Shown in pieces: positions 42,545 through 51,309 of a stretch of 64,000 nucleotides of DNA (positions are counted from its first letter, which is position 1; each line of letters starts with the position of its first letter). A program made the position numbers and the translations under genes. The DNA is from an uncultured Eubacteriales bacterium (GTDB taxonomy: Bacteria; Bacillota; Clostridia; Oscillospirales; Oscillospiraceae): positions 21,888 through 85,887 of the forward strand of contig UQGU01000004.1 of the NCBI GenBank assembly GCA_900540635.1, written 5' to 3'. The notes beneath the pieces were generated by a model. The model did no database searches. It was not told where the DNA came from and saw nothing but the letters and a program-made list of their open reading frames with translations.

Positions 42545-42750
42545 GCCTTCCCCTGGGGGAAGGTGGCCCGCCGGCAGGCGGGGCGGATGAGGGGCGGCAT
42601 TAGGAGAAGCACGGCAGAGCCAAAGCAATCTTTCGTTTCTTTGAAGAAATTGTAACTGCATAAGTTGTTCTGTATCCATACTCTTTACCGCCCCTCATCA
42701 GTCACGGCCCAAAGGGCCGCGACAGCTTCCCCCAGGGGAAGCCTTTTTAG
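42545..42750. repeat. Family A repeat, copy 8: complete form
   Basis: AAAGCCTTCCCCTGGGGGAAGG ... GATGAGGGGCGGC at the left; CCGCCCCTCATCAG ... CAGCTTCCCCCAGGGGAAGCC + TTTTTA at the right. The central 90 bp differ from copy 7. It ends against the U32 gene stop codon. Confidence 0.85.
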
Positions 42751-44831
42751 TCCACTCCTCTTAGATACAGCCCTCTGGTGCAGGCGCCGGGGTCAAAGCT
42801 GGTGGGGACCAGGTACTCTTCCAGCACCCGGTCTACCTCTCTGGCGTTTTCCGTGGTGAAGTTCAGGCGAATGGCCCAGAGGCCCAGCTTGGCAAGGTCA
42901 TTCTGCCGGTCCAGCCAGTAGAGCTTTTTGCCGTTGAGCAGCACCGAGCGGCAGGTGTCCGCTTCCTTGATGACGGGGAAGTCTGCGCCGGTCTTGTCCG
43001 TCAGCTTCACGGGGACTCCGGTCTGGCAGGCGCATTCGCCGGTTTTATTCTTGATAAGGCACTGCTCTGTGATCATCAGAGGCAGGCGGCCATAGGCGAT
43101 GAGCTCCATGTTCACGGCCTTGCTGATGTCCCGGATCTGGGGCAGGGTCATTTCAAAGCTCAGCGTGGCGGAGGCCAGCTTCAGCTCCCGGGCCACCTGG
43201 GCAGAGGCGGAATTGAAGATATTCAGCCCGAAATCTCCCCGCAGCCGGAAGCCCGCCTCCTTGGCAGGCAGCAGCAGACCCAGATTGCCCACCAGGGCGT
43301 CCCGGATTCCCAGGCTGCGGACCTGGTTCAAGCGGTTGCGGAGCTTGGGCAGCTCGTCGTCGTGGACGATCCGCGGCAGCACGGCGGCCACTCGTCCCCG
43401 GGCGGCTAATTTTTGGCAGAGCTTGGGGTCGTCGGCCAAAATGTGCAAGGGAACATAGAGCATGCTGGTCTCGGAATTCAGCAGGCGGGATGTCAGCTGC
43501 TCTTTTGTCATGATCTGTACCGTCAGCCCCGGCTGACCGGCAGGGCCCCGGTAATAGGGGATCTCCTTGGCCCGGCGGACGGGCTTGTCCTCCCGGCGGG
43601 CCCGGAGGGCGGTCATCTGATTCAGCACATCCCGGCGCATGGCGTTGATGGCAGAGGCAGGGAGCATGAGCCCCGGTTCAACCTGGGTGCGCACCTCCAC
43701 GCATCGGAAGGGAGTGCCGCCGGTCTTGGCCACCCGGGCGGCCAGAGCCTGGCCTGTCAGGGGCATGTTCACGGCCCGCTCCGGCATGGGCCCCTGGGCC
43801 ATGCACATGTGGCCCTCGTTGTCCGTGGCGGTGAGACTGCTGCCGTCTACGGTGACCACGGCCCGGAATTTCAGGTCTACCAGGGGCGCTTCGCCGCTTT
43901 CGTAGCTCTGGCGGGCGGCCTGGAGGAATTTCTGGTCCTCGGGGGTATCCTCGTGGATGCCGAACATCTTTCTGTCCACCTTGCCCTGGTAGTATCCGGC
44001 GGTAAAGCCCTGGCGGTTGAAGGCGGTGTAGAGGGTGTCCATCATCTCCTGGGTTACCGGCGCACCGTCAATGGCCTGGCGGTACACCTGGGTCACGGCG
44101 GCCACGTATTCCGGCCGCTTCATCCGGCCCTCCAGCTTCAAAGAGGCCACGCCCATGGCCTCAATGTCCTTGACGTACTGCACAAGACAGTTGTCCTTCA
44201 GGCTCAGGGGGTATTTGTTCTCCCAGCGGGAGTAGCCGTAGCTCTGGCGGCAGGGCTGGGCACAGCGGCCCCGGTTGCCGGACCGGGAGCCGATCATGGC
44301 GGAAAGATAGCACTGGCCGGAATAGCACATACACAGTGCGCCGTGGCCGAAGATCTCGATTTCAATGGGGGAGTTGGCGCAGATATAGGCAATTTCCTGC
44401 CGGTTCAGCTCCCGGCTCAGCACCACCCGGTCCATGCCCATGGCTGCACACATCTGCACCCCGGCCAGGGAGTGCACCGTCAGCTGGGTGGAGCCGTGGA
44501 TGCTCACCTGGGGCGCGATCTGGCGGCACAACTGCACCACGCCCAGGTCCTGGACGATGAAGGCGTCCACGCCCGCCTGGGCGGCAGCCCGGATCAACTC
44601 CCGGACCGGCTGAATTTCCCGGTCCGTCACCAGGGTGTTCAGGGTCAGATGGACCTGCACCCCCCGCACGTGGCAATAGCGCAGAGCCTCCTGCAAGGAG
44701 TCAACGGTAAAGTTTTTGGCGCTCTGGCGGGCGTTAAACGTCCCCACGCCCAGATAGACAGCATCCGCCCCATTCTGCACCGCTGCCCGCAGCGCATCCA
44801 TAGACCCCGCAGGGGCCAACAATTCCAGCAT
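42747..44831 (-). CDS. Peptidase U32-family protein (RNA-hydroxylation-type)
   Basis: 694 residues. The N-terminal U32 domain has LAPAGSMDALRAAVQNGADAVY, EIFGHGALCMCYSGQCYLS and a Cys-rich CAQPCRQ, which binds an iron-sulfur cluster in the related RlhA/TrhP proteins. A DUF3656-like middle and a further domain (CACQTGVP) follow. The family includes enzymes that hydroxylate 23S rRNA or tRNA with prephenate. The start at 44831 (MLELLAPAG) is chosen for GAGAGGA upstream; ATG at 44846 is possible. Confidence 0.85.
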   Translation of the reverse strand: MLELLAPAGSMDALRAAVQNGADAVYLGVGTFNARQSAKNFTVDSLQEALRYCHVRGVQVHLTLNTLVTDREIQPVRELIRAAAQAGVDAFIVQDLGVVQLCRQIAPQVSIHGSTQLTVHSLAGVQMCAAMGMDRVVLSRELNRQEIAYICANSPIEIEIFGHGALCMCYSGQCYLSAMIGSRSGNRGRCAQPCRQSYGYSRWENKYPLSLKDNCLVQYVKDIEAMGVASLKLEGRMKRPEYVAAVTQVYRQAIDGAPVTQEMMDTLYTAFNRQGFTAGYYQGKVDRKMFGIHEDTPEDQKFLQAARQSYESGEAPLVDLKFRAVVTVDGSSLTATDNEGHMCMAQGPMPERAVNMPLTGQALAARVAKTGGTPFRCVEVRTQVEPGLMLPASAINAMRRDVLNQMTALRARREDKPVRRAKEIPYYRGPAGQPGLTVQIMTKEQLTSRLLNSETSMLYVPLHILADDPKLCQKLAARGRVAAVLPRIVHDDELPKLRNRLNQVRSLGIRDALVGNLGLLLPAKEAGFRLRGDFGLNIFNSASAQVARELKLASATLSFEMTLPQIRDISKAVNMELIAYGRLPLMITEQCLIKNKTGECACQTGVPVKLTDKTGADFPVIKEADTCRSVLLNGKKLYWLDRQNDLAKLGLWAIRLNFTTENAREVDRVLEEYLVPTSFDPGACTRGLYLRGVD

Positions 44832-45067
44832 AGTGATCCTCTCCATATGGTATACTTATGGACATTTTACCACAGTTCCGGGAAAATTTCTACCCTTTGG
44901 ACGGGAATTTAAGAAACGGAACAGAAATAATCCTGCGAAAATGGCATTGGATATTGGAAATTCCAGAAAATTTAAAAAATAAAGGGAAGACAATCCATGA
45001 CAAATGTGATATACTATGATACTAAGTAGAAAAAGACGCTTATGACCCCTATAAGGAGGACTTCCCT

Positions 45068-46261
45068 TTGAAATATTTACGCGGATATCTGGCGGCCGGT
45101 ATTTTTGCCGCCATTACCGGTGTGCTCATGGCCTATGGGCAGCGGTTTTCTGCCCTGGTGGATATGATCTACCCCTACGTAACACGGACTCTGCAAACCA
45201 TGCTGGCCCAGTGGAGCGGCCAGGTGAATTTCTGCCTTTGGCAGCTGCTGGCCGTGGCGCTGGGGGTGCTGGTACTGGCCAGTATCGTGCTGATGATCGT
45301 GCTCAAGTGGAACCCCATCCAGTGGTTCGGCTGGGTGCTGGCCGTTGGCTGCTGCGTTTACTGCCTGCATACCGCTCTGTACGGCCTGAACTACTATGCC
45401 GGCCCCATCGCCGAGGACCTGCGGCTGGATACCTCTCCCTATACCCTGGAGGAGCTGACGGAAGCTACGGAGTACTACCGCAACCAGGCCAATACCCTGG
45501 CCACCCAGGTGCCCCGGGATTCCACCGGTGCGGTGAGCTTCCGGACATTTGAAGAGCTCTCCCAAATGGCCGGCGACGGCTTCCATACGCTGACCTATGA
45601 AAGGCACTATCCCGTCTTCGCCGGGTCTACCCTGCCGGTGAAGAAGCTGGGCTGGTCCGATATGTACACCTCCATGGGCATTACGGGCTTCACCTTCGCG
45701 CTCACCGGCGAGGCCGCCGTGAATCCCAATGCCCCGGATGTGAGCCTGCCCTTCACCATGTGCCACGAGATGGCCCACAGAATGTGCATCGCCTATGAGC
45801 GGGATGCCAACTTTGCGGCATTCCTGGCGGCATCTGCCAATTCCGATGTGCAGTTCCGGTATTCCGCCTACTTTATGGCCTACCGGTACTGCATTGCAGC
45901 GCTGAGCTCCGTGTCCGGTCAGGCCGCCCTGGAGGCCAGAACACGGGTCACGGAGGGTGCCAGCGATTATCTGCGCTACGACATGGCCCAGTATGACGCT
46001 TTTTATCAGACCCACAAGAATGAAACCGCCACCAAGGTGGGCGACACCGTGAACAATACCTATTTGCAGACCAGCGGGGATACCTCCGGCCTGGCCTCCT
46101 ATGGAGAGGTATGCGATCTTCTGGTGAGCTGGCATATTCAGCAGGTCCTGCTGCCCAGCATGGCCGAAGAGGAGACCCCCTTCGATCCTCTGGACAAGAC
46201 CCAGGTGGATCTGACGGGCATCGTCAATGCCCAGTGGACAGCCCAGGACGCCAACGGTTAA
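45068..46261 (+). CDS. DUF3810 family protein with HExxH motif
   Basis: 397 residues, TTG start with AAGGAGG. Two or three transmembrane segments in the first 110 residues precede a soluble domain with FTMCHEMAHRMC and a following ERDANFAAF. The HEMAH sequence is a zinc-protease signature, so a membrane metalloprotease is plausible although DUF3810 has no proven activity. Followed closely by rsmG. Confidence 0.8.
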   Translation: MKYLRGYLAAGIFAAITGVLMAYGQRFSALVDMIYPYVTRTLQTMLAQWSGQVNFCLWQLLAVALGVLVLASIVLMIVLKWNPIQWFGWVLAVGCCVYCLHTALYGLNYYAGPIAEDLRLDTSPYTLEELTEATEYYRNQANTLATQVPRDSTGAVSFRTFEELSQMAGDGFHTLTYERHYPVFAGSTLPVKKLGWSDMYTSMGITGFTFALTGEAAVNPNAPDVSLPFTMCHEMAHRMCIAYERDANFAAFLAASANSDVQFRYSAYFMAYRYCIAALSSVSGQAALEARTRVTEGASDYLRYDMAQYDAFYQTHKNETATKVGDTVNNTYLQTSGDTSGLASYGEVCDLLVSWHIQQVLLPSMAEEETPFDPLDKTQVDLTGIVNAQWTAQDANG

Positions 46262-46271
46262 AGGAGACGGC

Positions 46272-46982
46272 ATGGAAATCGATCAGAAAATGAAAACGGC
46301 GCTGAAAGCCGGACTGCCGGGCTTTCAGCCGGTGCTGCCGGACCACACGGCGGATATCCTCTGCGCCTTCGGCCAGGCGGTAATTGAACAGAACAAGGTC
46401 ATGAATCTCACCGCCATTACAGACCCTGTCCAGGTGGCCAAGCTGCACCTGCTGGACAGCCTGACGTTGACCCGGTGCCTGGATCTGAAGGGCAAGCGGC
46501 TCATTGACGTGGGCTGCGGGGCGGGCTTTCCCGGGGTGCCCATTGCCATTGCCTGCCCGGATACGGATGTGACATTGCTGGACAGCCTGGGCAAGCGGGT
46601 GGCATGGCTGGAGGAGATCCTGCCGGAGCTGGGCATTTCCGCCCACTGCGTCACGGCCAGAGCCGAGGAGGCCGTGGCCTCCTGCCGGGAAAGCTTCGAT
46701 GTGGCCTCCAGCCGGGCCGTTGCCAGACTGAATATTCTTCTGGAACTGCTGGCCCCCTATGTAAAGGTGGGGGGGTACGTGGCGGCGCTGAAGGGTGCCG
46801 CCGCCCAGGAGGAGCTGGACGAATGCAAAAATGCGATCAAGCTGCTGGGCCTCAGGACGGAGTCCGTCACCCATTTTGACGTGGACGGGGCGGATCACGC
46901 CGTGATCCTGCTGAAAAAGATCGCCCCCACCCCGGCCCGCTTCCCCCGGCGCTACGCAAAGATCAAGCAGAGCCCGCTGTAA
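46272..46982 (+). CDS. rsmG: 16S rRNA (guanine-527 N7) methyltransferase RsmG
   Basis: 236 residues with the SAM-binding motif LIDVGCGAGFPGVPIAI and the family's SSRAVARLNILLEL (motif ASSRAVA). The start MEIDQKMK follows AAGGAG. It is usually next to the origin in Firmicutes (gidB), which fits. No gidA/mnmG adjoins here. Confidence 0.94.
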   Translation: MEIDQKMKTALKAGLPGFQPVLPDHTADILCAFGQAVIEQNKVMNLTAITDPVQVAKLHLLDSLTLTRCLDLKGKRLIDVGCGAGFPGVPIAIACPDTDVTLLDSLGKRVAWLEEILPELGISAHCVTARAEEAVASCRESFDVASSRAVARLNILLELLAPYVKVGGYVAALKGAAAQEELDECKNAIKLLGLRTESVTHFDVDGADHAVILLKKIAPTPARFPRRYAKIKQSPL

Positions 46983-46994
46983 GGAGGCCGACCC

Positions 46995-47951
46995 TTGGGA
47001 AAACACATCACCCGCTCCCTTTGCTTTTTGCTGCCGCTGCTGTTGGCGGCGGTGCTGCTTGGGCTGCTGTTCCGGCCCAAGAACAATACCGCTTCCGGCG
47101 GAATGCTGGAAACGGACCCCCTGGCCGTCAGCTCCCAGCCGGAAAACAGCCTGGATGTGCTGTTTCTGGGGGACAGCGAGGCCTATTCCGGCTTCGTGCC
47201 CATGGCGCTTTGGAAGGACACCGGCATTGCCTCCTTCGTCTGCGCCAGCGTGGACCAGAAGCCCTATGAGACCGAAGACTTCCTGCGGGAAGCCCTGAAA
47301 AATCAAAGTCCCAAGGTGGTGGTCCTGGAGACCAATGTGCTCTACCGGGCCTACTCCACCCAGGACCTGCTGGTGCCAAAGCTGCAAGCACTTTTCCCCG
47401 TGCTGCGGTATCACAGCAACTGGAAGACGTACTCCGCTCAGGAGCTCTTCTCCACTCCGGACTTTACGGGGGAGTATCCCGACCGGGGCTACCACCTGCT
47501 GACCCGGGCAGACCCTCTGGACGACCTGACAGGCTATATGGTCCCCACCGAGGCCCGGGAAGACCTGACAAAGCGGAATCTCTGCTCTCTGGAGACCATG
47601 GCCGCCCTCTGCAAAGAAAGCGGGGCCGAGCTGGTGCTTTTCAGCATTCCCAGCCCGGAAAACTGGAGCATGGCCCGGCACAACACCATGGCATACCTGG
47701 CGGAATCCCTTGGGTGCACCTACTTAGACGGCAATCTGCTGCCCCTTGCCATTGACTGGCAGACGGACACCTACGACCGGGGGGACCACCTGAACTATTA
47801 CGGCGCCGCCAAGGTCACGGCATGGCTGGGCGCCTGGCTGACCGACCACACCGCCCTGCCGGACCACAGGCAAGACCCGGCCTATGAAGCCTGGAACCGG
47901 GATGCGGAGTCCTTCCCCCAAAGACTGGAAGCAAAGCTCGCGGAAGGGTAG
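46995..47951 (+). CDS. SGNH-like hydrolase, membrane-anchored
   Basis: 318 residues, TTG start with AAGGAGG 12 nt after rsmG. N-terminal signal-anchor (LCFLLPLLLAAVLLGLLF), then a flavodoxin-like fold with LFLGDSEAYSGF (block I Ser in GDSE) and a C-terminal DRGDHLNYYGA (Asp-x-x-His pair). This resembles DltD/AlgX-type extracytoplasmic esterases or acyltransferases. The acyl donor is not identifiable. Confidence 0.78.
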   Translation: MGKHITRSLCFLLPLLLAAVLLGLLFRPKNNTASGGMLETDPLAVSSQPENSLDVLFLGDSEAYSGFVPMALWKDTGIASFVCASVDQKPYETEDFLREALKNQSPKVVVLETNVLYRAYSTQDLLVPKLQALFPVLRYHSNWKTYSAQELFSTPDFTGEYPDRGYHLLTRADPLDDLTGYMVPTEAREDLTKRNLCSLETMAALCKESGAELVLFSIPSPENWSMARHNTMAYLAESLGCTYLDGNLLPLAIDWQTDTYDRGDHLNYYGAAKVTAWLGAWLTDHTALPDHRQDPAYEAWNRDAESFPQRLEAKLAEG

Positions 47952-47977
47952 GCTGGGAAAAAGCTTCCCCTCCGGGT

Positions 47978-48068
47978 AATGTCATCAACGCAAGGCAAAT
48001 TCACCCATTTCTCGTAGGGGCCGATGGCCACATCGGCCCCTGCGGGGAAATCCCTAAGTTGATGCCAT
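47978..48068. repeat. 91-bp palindromic element upstream of lexA
   Basis: Outer 12-nt arms AATGTCATCAAC / GTTGATGCCATT (11 of 12 pair) enclose an 11-bp perfect hairpin, AGGGGCCGATG / CATCGGCCCCT. A related hairpin GGGGCCGATG...CATCGGTCC is near 6090. Confidence 0.65.
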
Positions 48069-48162
48069 TGTCCTTTCATGGGAGGCATTTTTTCTTTTTA
48101 CCCCTTTTCTTTTTCAATCATATGTGCTATAATAAAGAAAAAATCCTCATGGAGGTGCTTTT

Positions 48163-48738
48163 ATGCCCAGAACCAGCAACAAAGCCGAAAAGATCGTGGA
48201 ATTTGTCAATGCGTTTATCGCGGAGAACGGCTACTCCCCCTCTGTCCGGGAGATCGGCGAGGCGGTGGGGCTGCGGTCTACCGCGTCCGTCAGCTACCAT
48301 CTTCAGGCTTTGCAGGAAAAGGGCGTATTTCAGGCTCCGGAGGCCAAGGGCCGCAAGCGCGCCCTGGTGACGGGGGCCCGGCCGGGGCAGATCCCGGTCA
48401 TTGGCGTTGTCACCGCAGGTCTGCCCATTCTGGCCGTGGAAAACCAGGAGGGCACCATTCCCTGGGAGGACCCCACCTGCTATGCACTGCGGGTGCGGGG
48501 GGACAGCATGATAAACGCCGGTATCCTCAGCGGCGACAAGGTCATTGTCCGCCCCCAGGACTCCGCCGATGACGGACAGATCGTGGTTGCCATGATCGAT
48601 GACGAGGCCACCGTTAAGCGGCTGCGCCGCCGGAACGGGGAGATTTGGCTTATGCCGGAAAACGAGAACTATGCCCCCATCGATGGCACCCATGCCCAGA
48701 TCCTGGGGCTCGTAAAGGGCGTTGTCCGGGAATACTGA
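48163..48738 (+). CDS. lexA: LexA repressor
   Basis: 191 residues: winged-helix DNA-binding domain (YSPSVREIGEAVGLRSTASVSYHL), self-cleavage site Ala85-Gly86 (VVTAGLPI), catalytic Ser115 (GDSM) and Lys152 (ATVKRL). It controls the SOS response. A TATAAT is at 48128-48133, but a clear -35 and a Firmicute SOS box (CGAAC...GTTCG) were not found. Confidence 0.96.
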   Translation: MPRTSNKAEKIVEFVNAFIAENGYSPSVREIGEAVGLRSTASVSYHLQALQEKGVFQAPEAKGRKRALVTGARPGQIPVIGVVTAGLPILAVENQEGTIPWEDPTCYALRVRGDSMINAGILSGDKVIVRPQDSADDGQIVVAMIDDEATVKRLRRRNGEIWLMPENENYAPIDGTHAQILGLVKGVVREY

Positions 48739-48792
48739 AAATGATTTTCCTGGGGCAATCAAAAAGAATCTTCCTGCCACGGAAAAAAGTTC

Positions 48793-48821
48793 TTGACAAA
48801 CGGACTTTTCTGGTGTATAAA
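48793..48821 (+). promoter_or_regulatory. Promoter of the T-box leader
   Basis: Perfect TTGACA (48793-48798), 17-nt spacer and TATAAA (48816-48821). Confidence 0.8.
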
Positions 48822-48827
48822 GGTTCC

Positions 48828-49112
48828 AAGTTCAAAAGGCAAACCGAAGAAGCGGAAGTAAAGCTGCCAGCGCATCCACAGAGAGTCCCGAAGAGCTGAG
48901 AGCGGGGCGAAAAGCGGAGCAGCAAATGGGCCGCCGAGGGCAGGGAGAACGGGTGTTCCCAAGTATCCTCTGACGCAATGCCGGCGTTATGTGGCAGGCG
49001 GTGTGTTGGCACCGTGCAGAGCGGTCGTTTTTGCAAACGGCAAACAAGGTGGTACCGCAGAATTTGTAAGTTCTGTCCTTGTTCCCCCAATCGGGGGAGC
49101 AAGGACTTTTTT
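48828..49112 (+). promoter_or_regulatory. T-box riboswitch, predicted tRNA-Trp specificity
   Basis: About 285 nt. The 5' half carries the Stem I hallmarks (GAAGCGGAAGTAA, AGAGAGTCCCG, GAGCTGAGAGCGGGG) closed by CTGCC/GGCAG. The specifier loop on the 3' side reads AGCAAA-TGG-GCCGCCGAG, so the triplet at 48927-48929 is TGG (Trp). The T-box sequence AAGGTGGTACCGCAG is at 49046-49060, and the antiterminator competes with a strong terminator. Uncharged tRNA-Trp should switch transcription on. Gene context (tryptophan ABC transporter) agrees. Confidence 0.88.
49075..49112 (+). terminator. T-box leader terminator
   Basis: Stem GTCCTTGTTCCCCC / GGGGGAGCAAGGAC followed by TTTTTTG. It overlaps the sequence that forms the antiterminator with the T-box motif. 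Confidence 0.9.
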
Positions 49113-49137
49113 GTTTTTCCGCGAAAGGAGCATTTTT

Positions 49138-49164
49138 ATGAGAAACCCGGGCAGACGATGGTGA
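49138..49164 (+). CDS. Possible leader peptide MRNPGRRW
   Basis: ATG AGA AAC CCG GGC AGA CGA TGG TGA, 8 codons, with AAAGGAG 9 nt ahead. The single Trp codon is last before the UGA stop. It lies after the T-box terminator and 57 nt before trpX, and the following bases can form a small GGTGAA...TTCACC stem that overlaps the stop. It could be chance or a second translational Trp sensor. Confidence 0.35.
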   Translation: MRNPGRRW

Positions 49165-49220
49165 ATTCAGAGCTTTTCACCCTAAAAATCTGATTTTACC
49201 CTATAAAAGGAGTTATTACT

Positions 49221-50219
49221 ATGAAAAAGTTTTTGTCTATGATCGCTGCCGTCTCCCTTCTGGCCGCTTCTCTCAGCGCCTGCGGCGCATCCTCCACCAC
49301 ATCCACCACTGCTGCTGCCGAAAGCGGCAAGGAATACAAGGTCGCCATCGTCCAGCAGCTGGACCACGCTTCCCTGGATGAGATCCGGGTGGCCATTGAG
49401 GCCGAGCTGGAGGCCAAGGCCGCAGAGAAGGGCATAGCCATTGCCTACAAGGATTTCAACGGCCAGAACGACGCCACCGTTCTGAACCAGATCGGCGCCC
49501 AGGTGGTCTCCGATGGCTACGACGCCATCATTCCCATCGCCACTCTGGCTGCCACCACCATGGCTACGGCCACCGAGGACAATCAGATCCCTGTGATCTA
49601 TGCAGCCATCTCCGATCCGGGCGAGGCCCAGCTGACGGGCATTGCCAACATCACCGGCACCTCTGATGCACTGAACACCGCCTTCATCCTGGACATGATG
49701 CTGAAAGCAAATCCCGACATTGAAACCGTGGGACTGCTGTACTCCAACAGCGAAGCCAACTCCGTGACCCCCATCCGGGAGGCCAAGGAATACCTGGACA
49801 GCAAGGGCATTGCCTATCTGGAAAAGACCGGCAACACCACCGACGAGATCCTCACCGCCGCTTCCGCCATGGTGGGCCGGGTGCAGGCCGTCTTCACCCC
49901 CACGGATAATGTGGTCATGGCTGCCGCATCCGCTGTTGCGGAAATTCTAAACGAGGCCGGTATTCCCCACTACACGGGCGCAGACTCCTTTGTCACTGCC
50001 GGTGCCTTCGCCACCTGCGGTGTGAACTACACGGAGCTGGGCACCTACACCGCCGATATGGCCGTCGACATTCTTCTGGGCGGCGCGGTTCCCGAATACC
50101 ATGTCATGGACGGCGGCATCATCACCGTCAACACCGACACCGCCAAGACCCTGGGCCTGGACTATGGCGTCTTCAAGGACATGGCGGGTACGGTGAAGGA
50201 AGTCACAACGCAGGAGTGA
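49221..50219 (+). CDS. trpX: Tryptophan ABC transporter substrate-binding lipoprotein (TrpX-type)
   Basis: 332 residues. Lipoprotein signal peptide MKKFLSMIAAVSLL...LSACG, Ser/Thr-rich linker, then an ABC_sub_bind (PF04392) periplasmic-binding fold (YKVAIVQQLDHASLDEIR, GQNDATVLNQI, YAAISDPGEA). Family members with this plan and a Trp T-box are predicted as tryptophan transporters. It begins an operon interrupted by a repeat. Confidence 0.88.
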   Translation: MKKFLSMIAAVSLLAASLSACGASSTTSTTAAAESGKEYKVAIVQQLDHASLDEIRVAIEAELEAKAAEKGIAIAYKDFNGQNDATVLNQIGAQVVSDGYDAIIPIATLAATTMATATEDNQIPVIYAAISDPGEAQLTGIANITGTSDALNTAFILDMMLKANPDIETVGLLYSNSEANSVTPIREAKEYLDSKGIAYLEKTGNTTDEILTAASAMVGRVQAVFTPTDNVVMAAASAVAEILNEAGIPHYTGADSFVTAGAFATCGVNYTELGTYTADMAVDILLGGAVPEYHVMDGGIITVNTDTAKTLGLDYGVFKDMAGTVKEVTTQE

Positions 50220-50253
50220 GAGACATTCGTAAAACATGAAGTCAGCAGAAAAT

Positions 50254-50379
50254 GAGTTGACAATTGACAATTGACAGTTGACAGTTAAGGTATTTCCTTC
50301 GGAAATAAATCAAACGAATTTCAAATCGTCCCGAAGGGACACCACAACTGTCAACTGTTCACTGTCAATTGTCAACTCG
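50254..50379. repeat. TTGACAR-heptad inverted element, copy 2 (inside the trp transporter operon)
   Basis: Left arm: four heptads (TTGACAA twice, then TTGACAG twice). Core: TATTTCCTTCGGAAATA and CCCGAAGGGAC. Right arm: four complements ending TTGTCAAC. It separates trpX from the permease gene by 216 nt. Confidence 0.85.
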
Positions 50380-50435
50380 TCCCCTCGCAGGCTTCATTTT
50401 ACAAATCCATTTAGATAACCGAGGGAGTCGATTTC

Positions 50436-51308
50436 ATGATTTCATCCGCCGTGATTCTCAGTGCTCTGGAGCTGGGGTGTATTTATGCTTTGGTTGCCCT
50501 GGCGCTGTTTTTGAGCTACAAAACCCTGAATATCGCCGATATGACCACCGACGGGGCCTTTACCCTGGGGTGCGCCGTGTCGGCGACGGTTGCCGTTGCC
50601 GGGCATCCCTTTCTTGCCATTCCCGCAGCCATGGCTGCGGGAGCCGCAGCGGGGTACATCACCGCATTTTTGCAGACAAAAATGCGGATTCCCTCTATTT
50701 TAGCAGGTATTATCACCAATACGGGGCTGTACACCGTCAATCTGGCGGTGATGGGCTTCTCCTCCAATGTAAGCCTGCTGAAGGCGGACACCGTCTTCAC
50801 CGCCCTCAAGCCCCTGCTGGGGACCTATTACCGCCTGGTTCCCGCTGCGGTGCTGGCCCTTCTGGCAGCGGCGCTGCTGGTGCTGTTCCTGCGGACCCGG
50901 CTGGGGCTGTCCATCCGGGCTACCGGCGACAATCCGGATATGGTCCGGGCCAGCTCCATCAACACCGCCTTTACCGTCACCGTGGGACTGTGCATTGCAA
51001 ATGCCCTGACCGCCCTGTCCGGCGCAATTCTGGCCCAGTACCAGAAGACGGCGGACATCAACCTGGGCACGGGCATGGTCATCATCGGCCTGGCCAGCCT
51101 GATCATCGGCGAGACCCTGACGAGAAAGGGCAGCGTAGGTCTCAAAGCCTTCGGGGCGGTGCTGGGCAGCATTCTCTACCGGTTTATCATCGCCCTGGCC
51201 CTGCGGCTGGACCTGCCCAGCGAATGCCTGAAGCTGATCTCCGCCGTCATCGTGGCGCTGGCCATCGGCCTGCCTGCCCTGCGGGCGGAAAAGAAAGGAG
51301 CGGTATAA
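50436..51308 (+). CDS. trpY: ABC transporter permease (TrpY-type)
   Basis: 290 residues, eight or nine hydrophobic segments, branched-chain/BPD_transp_2 family (SLELGCIYALVALALFLSYK, then NTGLYTVNLAVMGF). Partner of the TrpX-like protein. The stop precedes the ATPase ATG by 1 nt. Confidence 0.9.
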   Translation: MISSAVILSALELGCIYALVALALFLSYKTLNIADMTTDGAFTLGCAVSATVAVAGHPFLAIPAAMAAGAAAGYITAFLQTKMRIPSILAGIITNTGLYTVNLAVMGFSSNVSLLKADTVFTALKPLLGTYYRLVPAAVLALLAAALLVLFLRTRLGLSIRATGDNPDMVRASSINTAFTVTVGLCIANALTALSGAILAQYQKTADINLGTGMVIIGLASLIIGETLTRKGSVGLKAFGAVLGSILYRFIIALALRLDLPSECLKLISAVIVALAIGLPALRAEKKGAV

Positions 51309-51309
51309 G

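Larger units (their letters stand above)
48739..49220. other. 482-bp leader region of the trpXYZ transporter
   Basis: No conventional gene. It holds a consensus promoter, a T-box leader with terminator, an 8-codon upstream ORF ending in Trp, and the ribosome site of the substrate-binding protein. Confidence 0.85.

Noticed and set aside
48069..48162. SOS box upstream of lexA
   Set aside because: No CGAAC...GTTCG-type palindrome found near the promoter; autoregulation could use a variant site not recognisable by eye.
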